Shown here piece by piece: positions 1-8,371 of a DNA stretch of 64,000 bases. The translations under genes were made by a program, and so were the position numbers. Source of the stretch: Pseudoalteromonas ruthenica (GTDB lineage: Bacteria > Pseudomonadota > Gammaproteobacteria > Enterobacterales > Alteromonadaceae); the NCBI RefSeq assembly GCF_008808095.1, contig NZ_CP023397.1:496001-560000 (forward strand), written 5' to 3'. Below the pieces are notes generated by a model, which made no database searches, was not told the DNA's origin, and saw only the letters and a program-made list of their open reading frames with translations. Within the stretch, counting starts at the first letter, position 1, and every line of letters starts with the position of its first letter.

Positions 1-1154
1 TTGGCACTGAGGCGATTGAGGCCGTTATCGCTGCCCACCCACAATGTGCCGTCGGCTTGCTCATACATGCCCCAAGCGATGTGCCCATGTTTATACTGGC
101 CGCTAGGAAGTGTTCGTTGGCGAAAGCGCATAGACAGCGGCGACCATGAGTAGACTCCTTGGGAGCGAGAGCTAAGCCAAATCATGCCACCTTTATCGCG
201 AAAGAGTACTTGGATACTGTTGTCGCTGACGGCAAAGCGCGATTTACTAAATTGGACCAGTGTTTGTGCGCGCAAAGATTGCCGATTAAATTGTTTTAAG
301 CCCTCATCTGTGGCGATAAAGTCATAAAGCCCATAGCGTTGGAAGCCCCATATGTTGTAGCTTGGCAATAATGTTCTAAATGTATTGGGGCTAGAGAGGC
401 TCATGCTGTACAAGCCTTCTACCGTGCCGATCATCAGGCCGAATTCACTGTCAAAGCGCAACAGTTTCACGTTTTGCTGATCGCCGCTCGGCGCTTCGCT
501 CTTGGGTAGGTAGTTAATTTGCTTCACTCGGCCTTGTTGATAATGGTAAAGGCCATTAGATGCACCGACATAAAGCCCATCTTGATGTGGCAGCAAGGCG
601 CGGATGATATGGGTTTCATTGGCAATACTAAAGGCATGGGTGAGTGAGTTATCGGTTAAATCGAGACTGAAAATATGATGATTTAAGCCAAGCCAAACAC
701 GCTCAGGGTTCAGGGGATCTTGAGCGATTGCAGAGACGCTAACATAGTCTATCTTGTGTTCACTAAGGGTATTGGCAATGATTTGCTTGGAAGTGAGTGT
801 GGCCGGATCGACCAAGTACACGCCGCTGAACTGCGTCGACACGAGTAGTTTGCCATTTGCTAGTTTAAGCATGGTCAAAATAAAGTCACTACTTAGCGCC
901 GAGTGTTGGCTCTCAAAAAGCGTTACCTTATAGCCGTCGTAGCGATTTAAACCACGCCCTGTGGCGAACCACATATAGCCGAAATCGTCTTGGGCTATGG
1001 CACTAACCGAGCCCTGAGACAAGCCCTCATCAGTGGATAAACGTTGGAGCTGATAGCCGTATCCAGCATCGTTGACGTGTGCCTGTGAGGGTGTAGCAAA
1101 TAAATGCAAAAGCATGAAAAGCACAGTAATACATGCGCTATGTAGACGACGCAA
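1..1154 (-). CDS. Periplasmic beta-propeller sensor (Reg_prop type), N-terminal part
   Basis: The gene is cut by the window start, so only about 384 N-terminal residues are visible. Translation gives a hydrophobic signal-like segment ending in ATPSQA, then the start of a two-component-regulator propeller: GLSQGSVSAIAQDDFGYMWF followed by ATGRGLNRYDGY, and repeated blades with WLGLNHH, GLYVGASNGLYHY and GTLWVGSDNGLNRL. This [I/L]W-hG-t-GLn pattern is typical of Reg_prop propellers, which usually precede a transmembrane helix and a GGDEF or histidine-kinase output; the output here lies outside the window. I place the start at a TTG (1154) because it sits behind GGGGTCAGCC and keeps a basic N-terminus (RRLHS) before the hydrophobic stretch; an ATG lies further in, at the codon for MLLHLF. 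The family call is secure; the ligand and output are unknown. Confidence 0.8.
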   Translation of the reverse strand, partial: MRRLHSACITVLFMLLHLFATPSQAHVNDAGYGYQLQRLSTDEGLSQGSVSAIAQDDFGYMWFATGRGLNRYDGYKVTLFESQHSALSSDFILTMLKLANGKLLVSTQFSGVYLVDPATLTSKQIIANTLSEHKIDYVSVSAIAQDPLNPERVWLGLNHHIFSLDLTDNSLTHAFSIANETHIIRALLPHQDGLYVGASNGLYHYQQGRVKQINYLPKSEAPSGDQQNVKLLRFDSEFGLMIGTVEGLYSMSLSSPNTFRTLLPSYNIWGFQRYGLYDFIATDEGLKQFNRQSLRAQTLVQFSKSRFAVSDNSIQVLFRDKGGMIWLSSRSQGVYSWSPLSMRFRQRTLPSGQYKHGHIAWGMYEQADGTLWVGSDNGLNRLSA

Positions 1155-1355
1155 TGGCTGACCCCAATTGAAGTTGAAACCAACATATTAGCCTTAAATC
1201 CCTCAGGGCATTTAGGCATCAACTAATCGTTAACAATAATACATAAATTTAGCATAGAACCTTGGTTCGTCACTATATCTTTATAATTTTACTTTGAAAA
1301 AACCACACCTTATGATGAATTTCGGCAAACAAAAAGGAACAAAGTGGAGCGTTTA

Positions 1356-1886
1356 ATGAACAATAATGCACAAAATGCAACCTTAGTGGTTGTTGATATG
1401 CAAGCTAAGTTAGCACCCGCTATGAGCGAGTACACCCATATACGTGCTCAGGTGCAGTTGCTACTTAGCGCCAGTCACTGCCTTGATATTCATTGTTTGG
1501 TGGCAGAGCAATACCCTGAAGGTCTTGGGCCAACCGATGCACAACTTAAAATAGGGAACGCCAACTATATTACCAAAACAACGTTCAGTGCCGCCCAGCA
1601 TAAAGATTTTGAGCAAGCATTAGGCTCGCACCAGCACATCTATTTGTGTGGTATGGAAAGTCATGTCTGTGTCTACTTCACGGCAATGGATTTATTGGCC
1701 AAGGGCTACACAGTGAGTGTGATAGCCGATGCGGTGTGTTCACGAAAACAAGAAAACAAACAATGGGCGCTTTTGCAACTGCGCCAAGCTGGCGTGCAGG
1801 TATGCTCTGCAGAAACGGCTATATTCGGATGGATGCACAGTTGCGAGCATCCGCAATTTAAAGAGGTTTTAGCGTTAATAAAATAG
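1356..1886 (+). CDS. Isochorismatase-family cysteine hydrolase
   Basis: A compact cytosolic alpha/beta hydrolase of about 176 residues. The family triad is visible: Asp in VVVDMQ near the N-terminus, Lys in ITKTTFS, and nucleophilic Cys in GMESHVCVY. This arrangement is that of YcaC/nicotinamidase-like members, which hydrolyse amide or vinyl-ether bonds of small substrates; no substrate can be assigned. Two starts are possible: GTG at 1344, behind AAGGA with 5 nt spacing, and ATG at 1356, behind GGAG with 6 nt spacing. I use the ATG because the core strand follows directly. It is transcribed alone, divergently from the propeller sensor and convergently with the choline-operon porin. Confidence 0.88.
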   Translation: MNNNAQNATLVVVDMQAKLAPAMSEYTHIRAQVQLLLSASHCLDIHCLVAEQYPEGLGPTDAQLKIGNANYITKTTFSAAQHKDFEQALGSHQHIYLCGMESHVCVYFTAMDLLAKGYTVSVIADAVCSRKQENKQWALLQLRQAGVQVCSAETAIFGWMHSCEHPQFKEVLALIK

Positions 1887-1915
1887 GCGCCATGGTCGGC
1901 GCCCATTGTGGGGAT

Positions 1916-2617
1916 TTACAGTGAGAACGTTTTGCTCACTGACAGTACCAAGCGCTCATCAGCGTATTCGCTATCAAGGTTGGTATCTTCTGCCGCTAAC
2001 TCGAAATCAAAGCCTGAATAGGAGGTTTGATAGGCGAGACGGTAATGTACGTAGGATTTGCCATCCGCTTGCCACGCGAACTTATCGCCATCTAGCGAGT
2101 TTGACGCGTCTACGCTTAAGCGCAAGTTATGACCCTCTGCCAGTGCATAGTTATGAGCTAGCATGGAGATAACATGGCCAGCATCGGTGCCAAAGTAATC
2201 CCAGGTGTACCAGAAGTTGGCCTCGGTAGTACCCAGTTGCGAGTCATAGGCAAATTTGGTGTAGGCTTCAAAATAGTTACCGTCACTGGAGCTAGATGCG
2301 CCGTGATAACTGTAATAAGCGATACCATAATCCACAGACAGCTGGTTGTTCAACTGGCGAAATTGGCCGACGTAGAAATCCCATTCTAAGTCAGTGCCAT
2401 CGCCAAAGTCGACGTTTGACGCCCAGCTGCCGGCGTAGAAACCGTTATCGGCAGCGTAATCAATGCTCCCTTGCAGCGCTGGGTCGTTTTCAGTTTGGCT
2501 TACACCATTAAAGGTGTAGTCGCTAGCACCAGTAATTGTTGCTGACCAATCAGCCAATGCGACCTGTGAGGCCATCATTAACGAGATTGCGCTTAAAGAG
2601 TAAATTGTTTTTCTCAT
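1916..2617 (-). CDS. TorF-family putative outer-membrane porin
   Basis: A beta-barrel protein of 233 residues with a signal peptide ending at QVALA|DW. The mature part starts with SATITGASDYTFNGVSQT, the signature of the TorF/Gcw_chp family (TIGR02001), with alternating aromatic/polar strands and a C-terminal strand ending in SVSKTFSL, with a terminal hydrophobic residue and Phe at -2. The family is thought to form small outer-membrane channels. It is the last gene of the choline operon: its coding region begins only a few bases after the BCCT stop at 2626, and AGGAGCA sits inside that junction, favouring the second ATG (2617) over the first (2620). The context suggests a channel for choline or betaine, which is inference. 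Confidence 0.85.
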   Translation of the reverse strand: MRKTIYSLSAISLMMASQVALADWSATITGASDYTFNGVSQTENDPALQGSIDYAADNGFYAGSWASNVDFGDGTDLEWDFYVGQFRQLNNQLSVDYGIAYYSYHGASSSSDGNYFEAYTKFAYDSQLGTTEANFWYTWDYFGTDAGHVISMLAHNYALAEGHNLRLSVDASNSLDGDKFAWQADGKSYVHYRLAYQTSYSGFDFELAAEDTNLDSEYADERLVLSVSKTFSL

Positions 2618-2625
2618 CATTGCTC

Positions 2626-3849
2626 CTAATGTACGGATTCTATTTTTTTATAATCAAGACGGTTTTCTTTTGGTGAGCTATCGATGTTGCTCACGGTTTT
2701 GAATTTGGTGTACAAAATGTAGCCTAAACAACTAAAGAATAGACCAATTACCAAGGCACCGACCCATTGGATTTGTAAGAAGTCAAAAGTAAACAACAGT
2801 GTCAGCGCTGCTAAGGCTAGAAAATGGAAGCCCATGTAACGCCATTTACCCAGACGCTTAGTCGTCAGATTGAGGTTGTCACTATAAAGACGGATTAATG
2901 AGTCCAACGAGTTGATCACGAAGATAATGCCGACAAACACCATGGCGAAGTTACGGATACCCGTCGTATCTAGCCCTGCATCGTGATAGTGGTATAACAC
3001 CGCAAACCACAGCGCAATTGGAATAGAGGGGAAGATCAACATCGCTGCTAGCACCTGATAGGTTTTAAGACCACCGACAAAGCGGGCGGTAAATTGGCCA
3101 ATCATGATGCTCCATGCGAACCACCAAAACAGGTAGAAGGCGTGGTAATCATTGATAGGGAAGATAAATTCGTGGATGTTGCCAAAATAGCCTCCCAGCA
3201 TGGCCACTGACTGAGCGTACTCACCCATGGCGCTATCACCCCATAAGAAGGCGCTGCCCCACATAAAGGCGATAAGACCAATAAAGACCCACGTCGTGGA
3301 TACACTCAATACACGTACATATTTAATGTCGGTACTGGAGTAAACAGAAAAGGCAATAGCGGCAAAGACAATGAGGTAAAATAACGGAATGATGCTCTCG
3401 CCATCACCGATGCTAGGCAAATACCATGGTAAGTTGGCCAACAATAATGAAGCGGTGAAGGCACAGGTGCCAATAATCACCACGTTATTAATAAACTTCA
3501 CCCAAGGGATCTCAAAGAACTTTACTTTGGGCTCAATTACGCAGAAATAAAAGCAGGTGAGGAAGTAAAAACTCCAAATGAAAAAGCCCCAAAAACCAAA
3601 CTCAATGGCGAGCGGGTTAGTGAATGCATATTCTGGGCTTGCGTTTATGTCTGCATAACCGCCAAACTCGGTCAATGGGAACATGATCAGTCCCACATCC
3701 AGGCCGGAGGTGAACAAGATAGCAATAAAGGTGAAGGTTCGTACTGGGGTGACACCCACGCACTGCACATTCCCCCATTTCGCCAAGATAAAGACGATAG
3801 CGAGTAGGGTAAATAAAATGCCAGCACTAAGCCATAAAGTCATTATCAC
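2626..3849 (-). CDS. Short BCCT-family transporter, probably for choline
   Basis: An inner-membrane protein of 407 residues with about 10-11 hydrophobic helices. Family evidence is the aromatic helix YLFWWFAWSIMIGQFTARFV (around residues 235-255), which matches the BCCT signature W-x-W-x3-W-x3-F-x-R-(I/F), and the FTSGLDVGLI segment, which corresponds to the BCCT substrate-site helix. It is much shorter than usual BCCT carriers (500-670 residues): the N-terminal helices are reduced and the long cytosolic osmosensing C-terminus is absent. It lies 117 bp downstream of betA and directly upstream of the porin, so choline uptake feeding BetA/BetB is the natural reading. Energy coupling (Na+ or H+) cannot be told from the sequence. 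Confidence 0.82.
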   Translation of the reverse strand: MIMTLWLSAGILFTLLAIVFILAKWGNVQCVGVTPVRTFTFIAILFTSGLDVGLIMFPLTEFGGYADINASPEYAFTNPLAIEFGFWGFFIWSFYFLTCFYFCVIEPKVKFFEIPWVKFINNVVIIGTCAFTASLLLANLPWYLPSIGDGESIIPLFYLIVFAAIAFSVYSSTDIKYVRVLSVSTTWVFIGLIAFMWGSAFLWGDSAMGEYAQSVAMLGGYFGNIHEFIFPINDYHAFYLFWWFAWSIMIGQFTARFVGGLKTYQVLAAMLIFPSIPIALWFAVLYHYHDAGLDTTGIRNFAMVFVGIIFVINSLDSLIRLYSDNLNLTTKRLGKWRYMGFHFLALAALTLLFTFDFLQIQWVGALVIGLFFSCLGYILYTKFKTVSNIDSSPKENRLDYKKIESVH

Positions 3850-3966
3850 CCTCCCAATATAAGTAGAAATAGTTCATATTTTCTCCATTTTGTTGTTTTT
3901 AAAATATAAGGCGCCCAGGGCGCAGCTATTGAGCTGCACCAAGAAAGCCTTGTGAAATCGTATTAG

Positions 3967-5634
3967 TTACAGAGTTTGGCTACGCTGTCGCTGCTGCCAT
4001 TGCGGGTCGTTGACCACTTCAACATGTTGCGACGCAAGCGGAGTCTTTCCTAAGATATGGTCGGCTGCCTTTTCCGCTACCATAATGGTGGGTGCATTTA
4101 AGTTGCCATTAGGAATGGTCGGGAAAATTGAGGAGTCAACCACACGCAGACCCTCAACACCATGTACCTTTGCCTGACTATCAACCACGGCCATCTCATC
4201 TTCACCCATTTTGCACGAGCAAGAAGGGTGATAGGCACTTTCAACGGCTTGGCGCACAAAGGCATCAATCTGCTCATCTGTTTGCACGTCAGTACCCGGT
4301 TGAATTTCCTCATCGCGGAATGCATCAAATGCATTTTGATTAATAATTTCGCGCGTTAGGCGCACGCAGGCACGAAAGCCTTCGATATCGTCCGGGTGTT
4401 GAAGGTAATTAAATTGAATTTTTGGCGCACAGTCAGGGTCGCTGTTTTTAACCAACACATGACCACGACTTTTCGGCTTATTGTGACCAATATGGACTTG
4501 GAAGCCATGGCCAGCGAAGGCACTCTTGCCATCGTAACGAATCGCCGCAGGTAAAAAGTGATACTGTAGATCAGGCCACTCAACCCCTTCTTTAGAGCGA
4601 ATAAAGCCACATGATTCAAAGTGGTTGGTCGCCCCTAAGCCATCTTTGAATAATAACCAGCGAGCCCCGATCATGGCTTTTGAAAACAGCCCAAGCTTGC
4701 CATTGAGGGTAATAGGTTGCTTACACTTAAATTGGAAATAAAACTCCAAGTGATCTTGCAGGTTCTGGCCCACACCGGGTAAATGGTGTGTACAGGGAAT
4801 ACCGGCATTATCTAAATGGGCTTTGTCACCGATGCCAGACAACTGCAACAAATGTGGAGAGCCAATGGGCCCGGCACTTAAAATCACTTCTTTGTTGGCC
4901 ATGGCTTTATGAACTTTGCCACCAACGCGATACTGAATGCCACGAGCTTGTTTGCCCTCTAGTAACACTTTTTGCGCTTTCGCATGAGTGACGATGGTGA
5001 GATTGCTACGCTCTTTGACCGGATCCAGATAGGCACGCGCCGCCGAACAACGTTTGCCGTCTTTTACGGTCATGTGCATAGGGCCAAAGCCCTCTTGCTG
5101 TGCACCATTATAATCTTTGCTAAAGGCATAGCCTGCTTGCTGACCGGCATCAATAAAGGCTTTATACAACGGGTTTTTCATGTCGTTGCCGTTATTTACG
5201 CCCAAAGGACCATCGCCACCACGATAAGTGTCACCGCCGAGGTACCACTGCTCGGCCTTTTTGAAATAAGGTAAGCAGTCCTGATAGCTCCAGCCTTGTG
5301 CACCGTGTTGTTGCCATTCGTCAAAGTCTTTGGCGTGACCGCGTACATACACCATGCCGTTGATAGATGATGAGCCACCGAGTACTTTGCCGCGAGGACA
5401 ATGCATTTTGCGATTGTCTAAATATGGCTCTGCCTCAGCGTGGAATTGCCAAGCATACTTGCTGGTATTCATAGGGATAGACAGCGCCGTAGGCATTTGA
5501 ATAAAAATACTTTTATCACTGCCGCCGGTCTCAAGTAACAACACCCGGTTATTACTATCGGCACTCAGGCGGTTTGCCAGTACACAACCCGCTGAACCGG
5601 CGCCAACGATAATATAATCAAATTCGCTGCTCAT
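3967..5634 (-). CDS. betA: Choline dehydrogenase
   Basis: A GMC-family flavoprotein of 555 residues that oxidises choline to betaine aldehyde at the inner membrane. Visible motifs: FAD-binding [14 protein letters not shown] at residues 11-24, GMC signature 1 ([18 protein letters not shown]), GMC signature 2 ([15 protein letters not shown]), and the C-terminal catalytic region with [10 protein letters not shown] (active-site His) and NLNAPTIM. Length matches E. coli BetA (556). It is 12 bp downstream of betB in the order betI-betB-betA, with AGGAGG near the start. No irregularity is seen. Confidence 0.96.
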   Translation of the reverse strand: MSSEFDYIIVGAGSAGCVLANRLSADSNNRVLLLETGGSDKSIFIQMPTALSIPMNTSKYAWQFHAEAEPYLDNRKMHCPRGKVLGGSSSINGMVYVRGHAKDFDEWQQHGAQGWSYQDCLPYFKKAEQWYLGGDTYRGGDGPLGVNNGNDMKNPLYKAFIDAGQQAGYAFSKDYNGAQQEGFGPMHMTVKDGKRCSAARAYLDPVKERSNLTIVTHAKAQKVLLEGKQARGIQYRVGGKVHKAMANKEVILSAGPIGSPHLLQLSGIGDKAHLDNAGIPCTHHLPGVGQNLQDHLEFYFQFKCKQPITLNGKLGLFSKAMIGARWLLFKDGLGATNHFESCGFIRSKEGVEWPDLQYHFLPAAIRYDGKSAFAGHGFQVHIGHNKPKSRGHVLVKNSDPDCAPKIQFNYLQHPDDIEGFRACVRLTREIINQNAFDAFRDEEIQPGTDVQTDEQIDAFVRQAVESAYHPSCSCKMGEDEMAVVDSQAKVHGVEGLRVVDSSIFPTIPNGNLNAPTIMVAEKAADHILGKTPLASQHVEVVNDPQWQQRQRSQTL

Positions 5635-5646
5635 GATGACACCTCC

Positions 5647-7110
5647 TTAAAACGGGCTCTCAAGTTGGTTCATACCCACGTACACTGATTTCGTTTGTAG
5701 GTATTGGTTGATAGCCTCTAAGCCATTCTCGCGGCCGATGCCCGATAGCTTATAGCCGCCGACAGGCATTTCTGCCGGGGAGGCGCCATAAGCATTAATC
5801 CAACAAATACCAGCCTCAAGCTGGTGGATCACACGGTGGGCGCGGCGTAGATCTTGGCTCATTACACCAGCGGCCAGGCCCATAGGTGTGTTATTAGCGC
5901 GCTCAATGACTTCTTGCTCGTCATCAAACACTAAGACACTCATAACCGGACCAAAGATTTCTTCGCGACAAATAGTCATGTTGTCATCGCAATCGGTAAA
6001 CACGGTTGGGGCCACAAAATAGCCTTGCGGCGCACTTGTTGGGGTCAGTGCATGACCGCCGATGGCAACGGTAGCCCCTTCTTGTTTACCCTTTTCAATG
6101 TACTCAAGCACAAGCTGTTGATGCTTTTTCGAGATCAGCGCGCCTAAGTTCACCTCAGGGTCTAACGGATCGCCGGCAATAATATTCTTTTGTGTGCGCT
6201 CGAGCAGTTCACTCATAAACTGCTCATAAACACCACGCTGCACAAACACACGAGTACAGTTAGTGCACACTTCACCTTGGGTGTAGAAGTTGCCAAGCAT
6301 TGCGGCACTGACCGCTTCGCTAATATCGGCATCATCAAATACCAATAGCGGTGATTTGCCGCCGAGCTCCATGGTGACGTCTTTTAAGTTGCTGGCGGCG
6401 CTTTGCATTACTTTTTTACCTGTGCCCACTTCGCCGGTGAAAGAGACCTTCTCGATTTCTGAGTGGGTTGTAAGCCACTGACCCACCTCGGCGGCGCCAT
6501 GGACGACATTGAAAACCCCTGCTGGTACGCCGGCTTCAATGAAAATCTCCGCTAACATGTTGGCGCCTTTTGGGGTTTCTTCCGAAGGCTTAAAAATCAT
6601 GGCGTTACCTGCGGCCAATGCCGGTGCAGATTTCCAACACGCGATTTGCAGAGGGTAGTTCCATGCGCCAATGCCGGCACACACCCCTAATGCTTCTTTG
6701 CGGGTATAGTAAAAGTCGCCGGCAACCTCTTGCTGCTGACCGACTACGGTGGGCGCTAATGAGGCAGAGTACTCAATGGCGTCGGCACCAGTGACTACAT
6801 CGACGCACTCGGCTTCTTGCCACGGTTTACCGGTATCTAATACTTCAATTTTCGCCAGCTCATCGTTACGCTCGCGTAACAAGGCCACCGCTTTGTGCAA
6901 AATGCGGGCGCGCTCGATAGGCTGCATCGCTGACCACTGCGCGAAACCAGCTTTAGCGCTGTCGATGGCGGCCTGTTGGATATGCTCATCGGCCACTTCG
7001 ACCTGATAGATGACCTCGTCAGTTGCTGGGTTAATGACATCAAACACATCGCCACTGGCGTTGGCCATGGGGGCACCATCAATAAAACTTTGTAAGCGAG
7101 GGTAAGACAT
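5647..7110 (-). CDS. betB: Betaine aldehyde dehydrogenase
   Basis: An NAD(P)-dependent aldehyde dehydrogenase of 487 residues that completes glycine-betaine synthesis. The cofactor-loop [11 protein letters not shown], the general-base Glu in [12 protein letters not shown], and the nucleophile Cys in [14 protein letters not shown] are all present, and the C-terminus carries the [15 protein letters not shown] block. The ATG follows directly on the betI stop (TAA then ATG), which implies translational coupling. Length is that of canonical BetB (490). Confidence 0.96.
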   Translation of the reverse strand: MSYPRLQSFIDGAPMANASGDVFDVINPATDEVIYQVEVADEHIQQAAIDSAKAGFAQWSAMQPIERARILHKAVALLRERNDELAKIEVLDTGKPWQEAECVDVVTGADAIEYSASLAPTVVGQQQEVAGDFYYTRKEALGVCAGIGAWNYPLQIACWKSAPALAAGNAMIFKPSEETPKGANMLAEIFIEAGVPAGVFNVVHGAAEVGQWLTTHSEIEKVSFTGEVGTGKKVMQSAASNLKDVTMELGGKSPLLVFDDADISEAVSAAMLGNFYTQGEVCTNCTRVFVQRGVYEQFMSELLERTQKNIIAGDPLDPEVNLGALISKKHQQLVLEYIEKGKQEGATVAIGGHALTPTSAPQGYFVAPTVFTDCDDNMTICREEIFGPVMSVLVFDDEQEVIERANNTPMGLAAGVMSQDLRRAHRVIHQLEAGICWINAYGASPAEMPVGGYKLSGIGRENGLEAINQYLQTKSVYVGMNQLESPF

Positions 7111-7710
7111 TTACTGTTCTCCAAATTGCGCTATCAGGGTATCGATATAACTTTTACTTAACTGCTCAGCGTGATGAAAGTCATCGGCTTCGCCGCGGCT
7201 GAGTACACAGCGTAGCCATAATCCGTCAATCATGCCTGCGGCCAACTCGGCGGCCTGCTTGGCTTTGTCGCGTGGCATCAGGGTATTAAACGACACCTGT
7301 AAATTACTGCGTAAGCGACGACTGTTGACCTGCTGCAGTCGGAATAGGGCAGGGTCGTGCAGTGACTGCGCCCAAAAGCTCAGCCAAGTTCGGGTGCTGT
7401 CATGCTGTTGCTGTACGGGGGCAAAGTTTGACTCAACGATTAAGTTTAGTCGCTCTCGTGGACTGAGCGTGTCGTCAGCGGTGGTCTTCGCCAGCAAGTT
7501 AATTTTCAGCTGGGTTAATAAGTAACGCACCGTTGCTTCAATCAAACCTTGTTTACCACCAAAGTAATGGCTAATGATGCCCGAAGATAATCCGGCACGT
7601 TTGCTAATGCTGTTGATGGTGGTGGCATGTAAGCCAAGCTCAGCAACTGAGTTTAAAGTGGCGTCGATTAACTGTTGACGCCGCACAGGTTCCATTCCGA
7701 CTTTAGGCAT
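7111..7710 (-). CDS. betI: TetR-family repressor of choline metabolism
   Basis: A DNA-binding regulator of 199 residues at the head of the bet operon. The N-terminus MPKVGMEPVRRQQLIDATL and the helix-turn-helix with SKRAGLSSGIISHYFGGKQG are BetI-like; the rest is the all-helical ligand-binding domain. Known BetI proteins repress bet genes and release on choline. A perfect inverted repeat lies 7 bp upstream of its start, as expected for autoregulation. The stop abuts the betB start. Confidence 0.93.
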   Translation of the reverse strand: MPKVGMEPVRRQQLIDATLNSVAELGLHATTINSISKRAGLSSGIISHYFGGKQGLIEATVRYLLTQLKINLLAKTTADDTLSPRERLNLIVESNFAPVQQQHDSTRTWLSFWAQSLHDPALFRLQQVNSRRLRSNLQVSFNTLMPRDKAKQAAELAAGMIDGLWLRCVLSRGEADDFHHAEQLSKSYIDTLIAQFGEQ

Positions 7711-7717
7711 ATTTTTA

Positions 7718-7737
7718 TTAATTGACCGTTCAATTAA
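7718..7737. promoter_or_regulatory. betI operator: Probable BetI operator
   Basis: Perfect 8-bp inverted repeat TTAATTGA-ccgt-TCAATTAA, immediately upstream of the betI start. The ATTGA...GTTCAAT core matches the known BetI sites of E. coli and Pseudomonas. Its position would block transcription or initiation of the whole betI-betB-betA-BCCT-porin operon. Assignment is by motif and position only. Confidence 0.75.
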
Positions 7738-8085
7738 AATAAAGATTAATAGTTTGAGCTGAAATGATCAAGCTTCAGAGTTTGTTCAGATCCAAACGTA
7801 GGCAAAGATCTATGTTGACTAGAAGGCTAATTTTTACTGGTCGGTGAATTGATAAATATCAATTTAAAACATTGAGTTATAGTTCTGTCAAAGTGCTTTT
7901 TTGGTGGCGGGTACAGCTCGAGAATAGAGATACAAAATTTTTTTATCAGCACCAATGATTAGATGTCTAATTGCTTGTTAGCAAAGTGTAGATAGCGCAA
8001 TAAAAGAGCAATAATTTTTTATTGATAACTATTTTTGTTTAGATTAAACTATAGCCAATAACGCAATTGAGAGTGGTTTGTATTC
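7738..8085. other. AT-rich intergenic region between betI and bfd
   Basis: No open reading frame of note. It must contain the divergent promoters of the choline operon and of bfd. A weak Fur-like half-match, TGATAAC-T-ATTTTTG, lies at 8023-8037 about 50 bp before bfd; only the left arm is good. A homopolymeric T stretch is present near 7940. I see no RNA structure. Confidence 0.45.
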
Positions 8086-8280
8086 GTGTATATCTGTTTA
8101 TGTCATGGTGTATCAGACAAAAAAATTGAGCAGGCGATTGATGATGGAGCCCGTTCAATGCGCGATCTTACAAAAGAACTAAAGGTTGGTTCGCAGTGTG
8201 GCAAATGCTGCAATTGCACCAAAAAAATTCTTAACCAAAAGCTGATTGATATTGTTGATGTGACTGACGACGTCGCTTAA
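8086..8280 (+). CDS. bfd: Bacterioferritin-associated ferredoxin
   Basis: A [2Fe-2S] protein of 64 residues that in other bacteria reduces the heme of bacterioferritin to release stored iron. The four cluster ligands are present in the family spacing: C4 and C6 in ICLCHG, and C38 and C41 in SQCGKCCNC. Translation begins at GTG (8086), giving the canonical start MYICLCHGVSD. It lies about 1.7 kb from two bacterioferritin genes, separated by a phospholipase-D-family gene on the same strand as bfd. Iron-starvation control is expected, but the Fur-like site upstream is weak. Confidence 0.93.
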   Translation: MYICLCHGVSDKKIEQAIDDGARSMRDLTKELKVGSQCGKCCNCTKKILNQKLIDIVDVTDDVA

Positions 8281-8371
8281 TCCCTATAGCGACGTATGAT
8301 CCTCCTACCTCCTTTTATATCCCCCTGAATTTGTTATAGTAACAATAGACTACGTTGCTTAGGTAATCACA

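Noticed and set aside
995..1222. A 75-codon minus-strand frame beginning MMPKCPEGF
   Set aside because: The overlapping frame from 1154 encodes a clear propeller protein, so this is a shadow.
1886..1903. GGCGCC-N6-GGCGCC hairpin between the isochorismatase-like gene and the porin gene
   Set aside because: Stem is short, has no T tail on either strand and overlaps a stop codon; too weak to list as a terminator.
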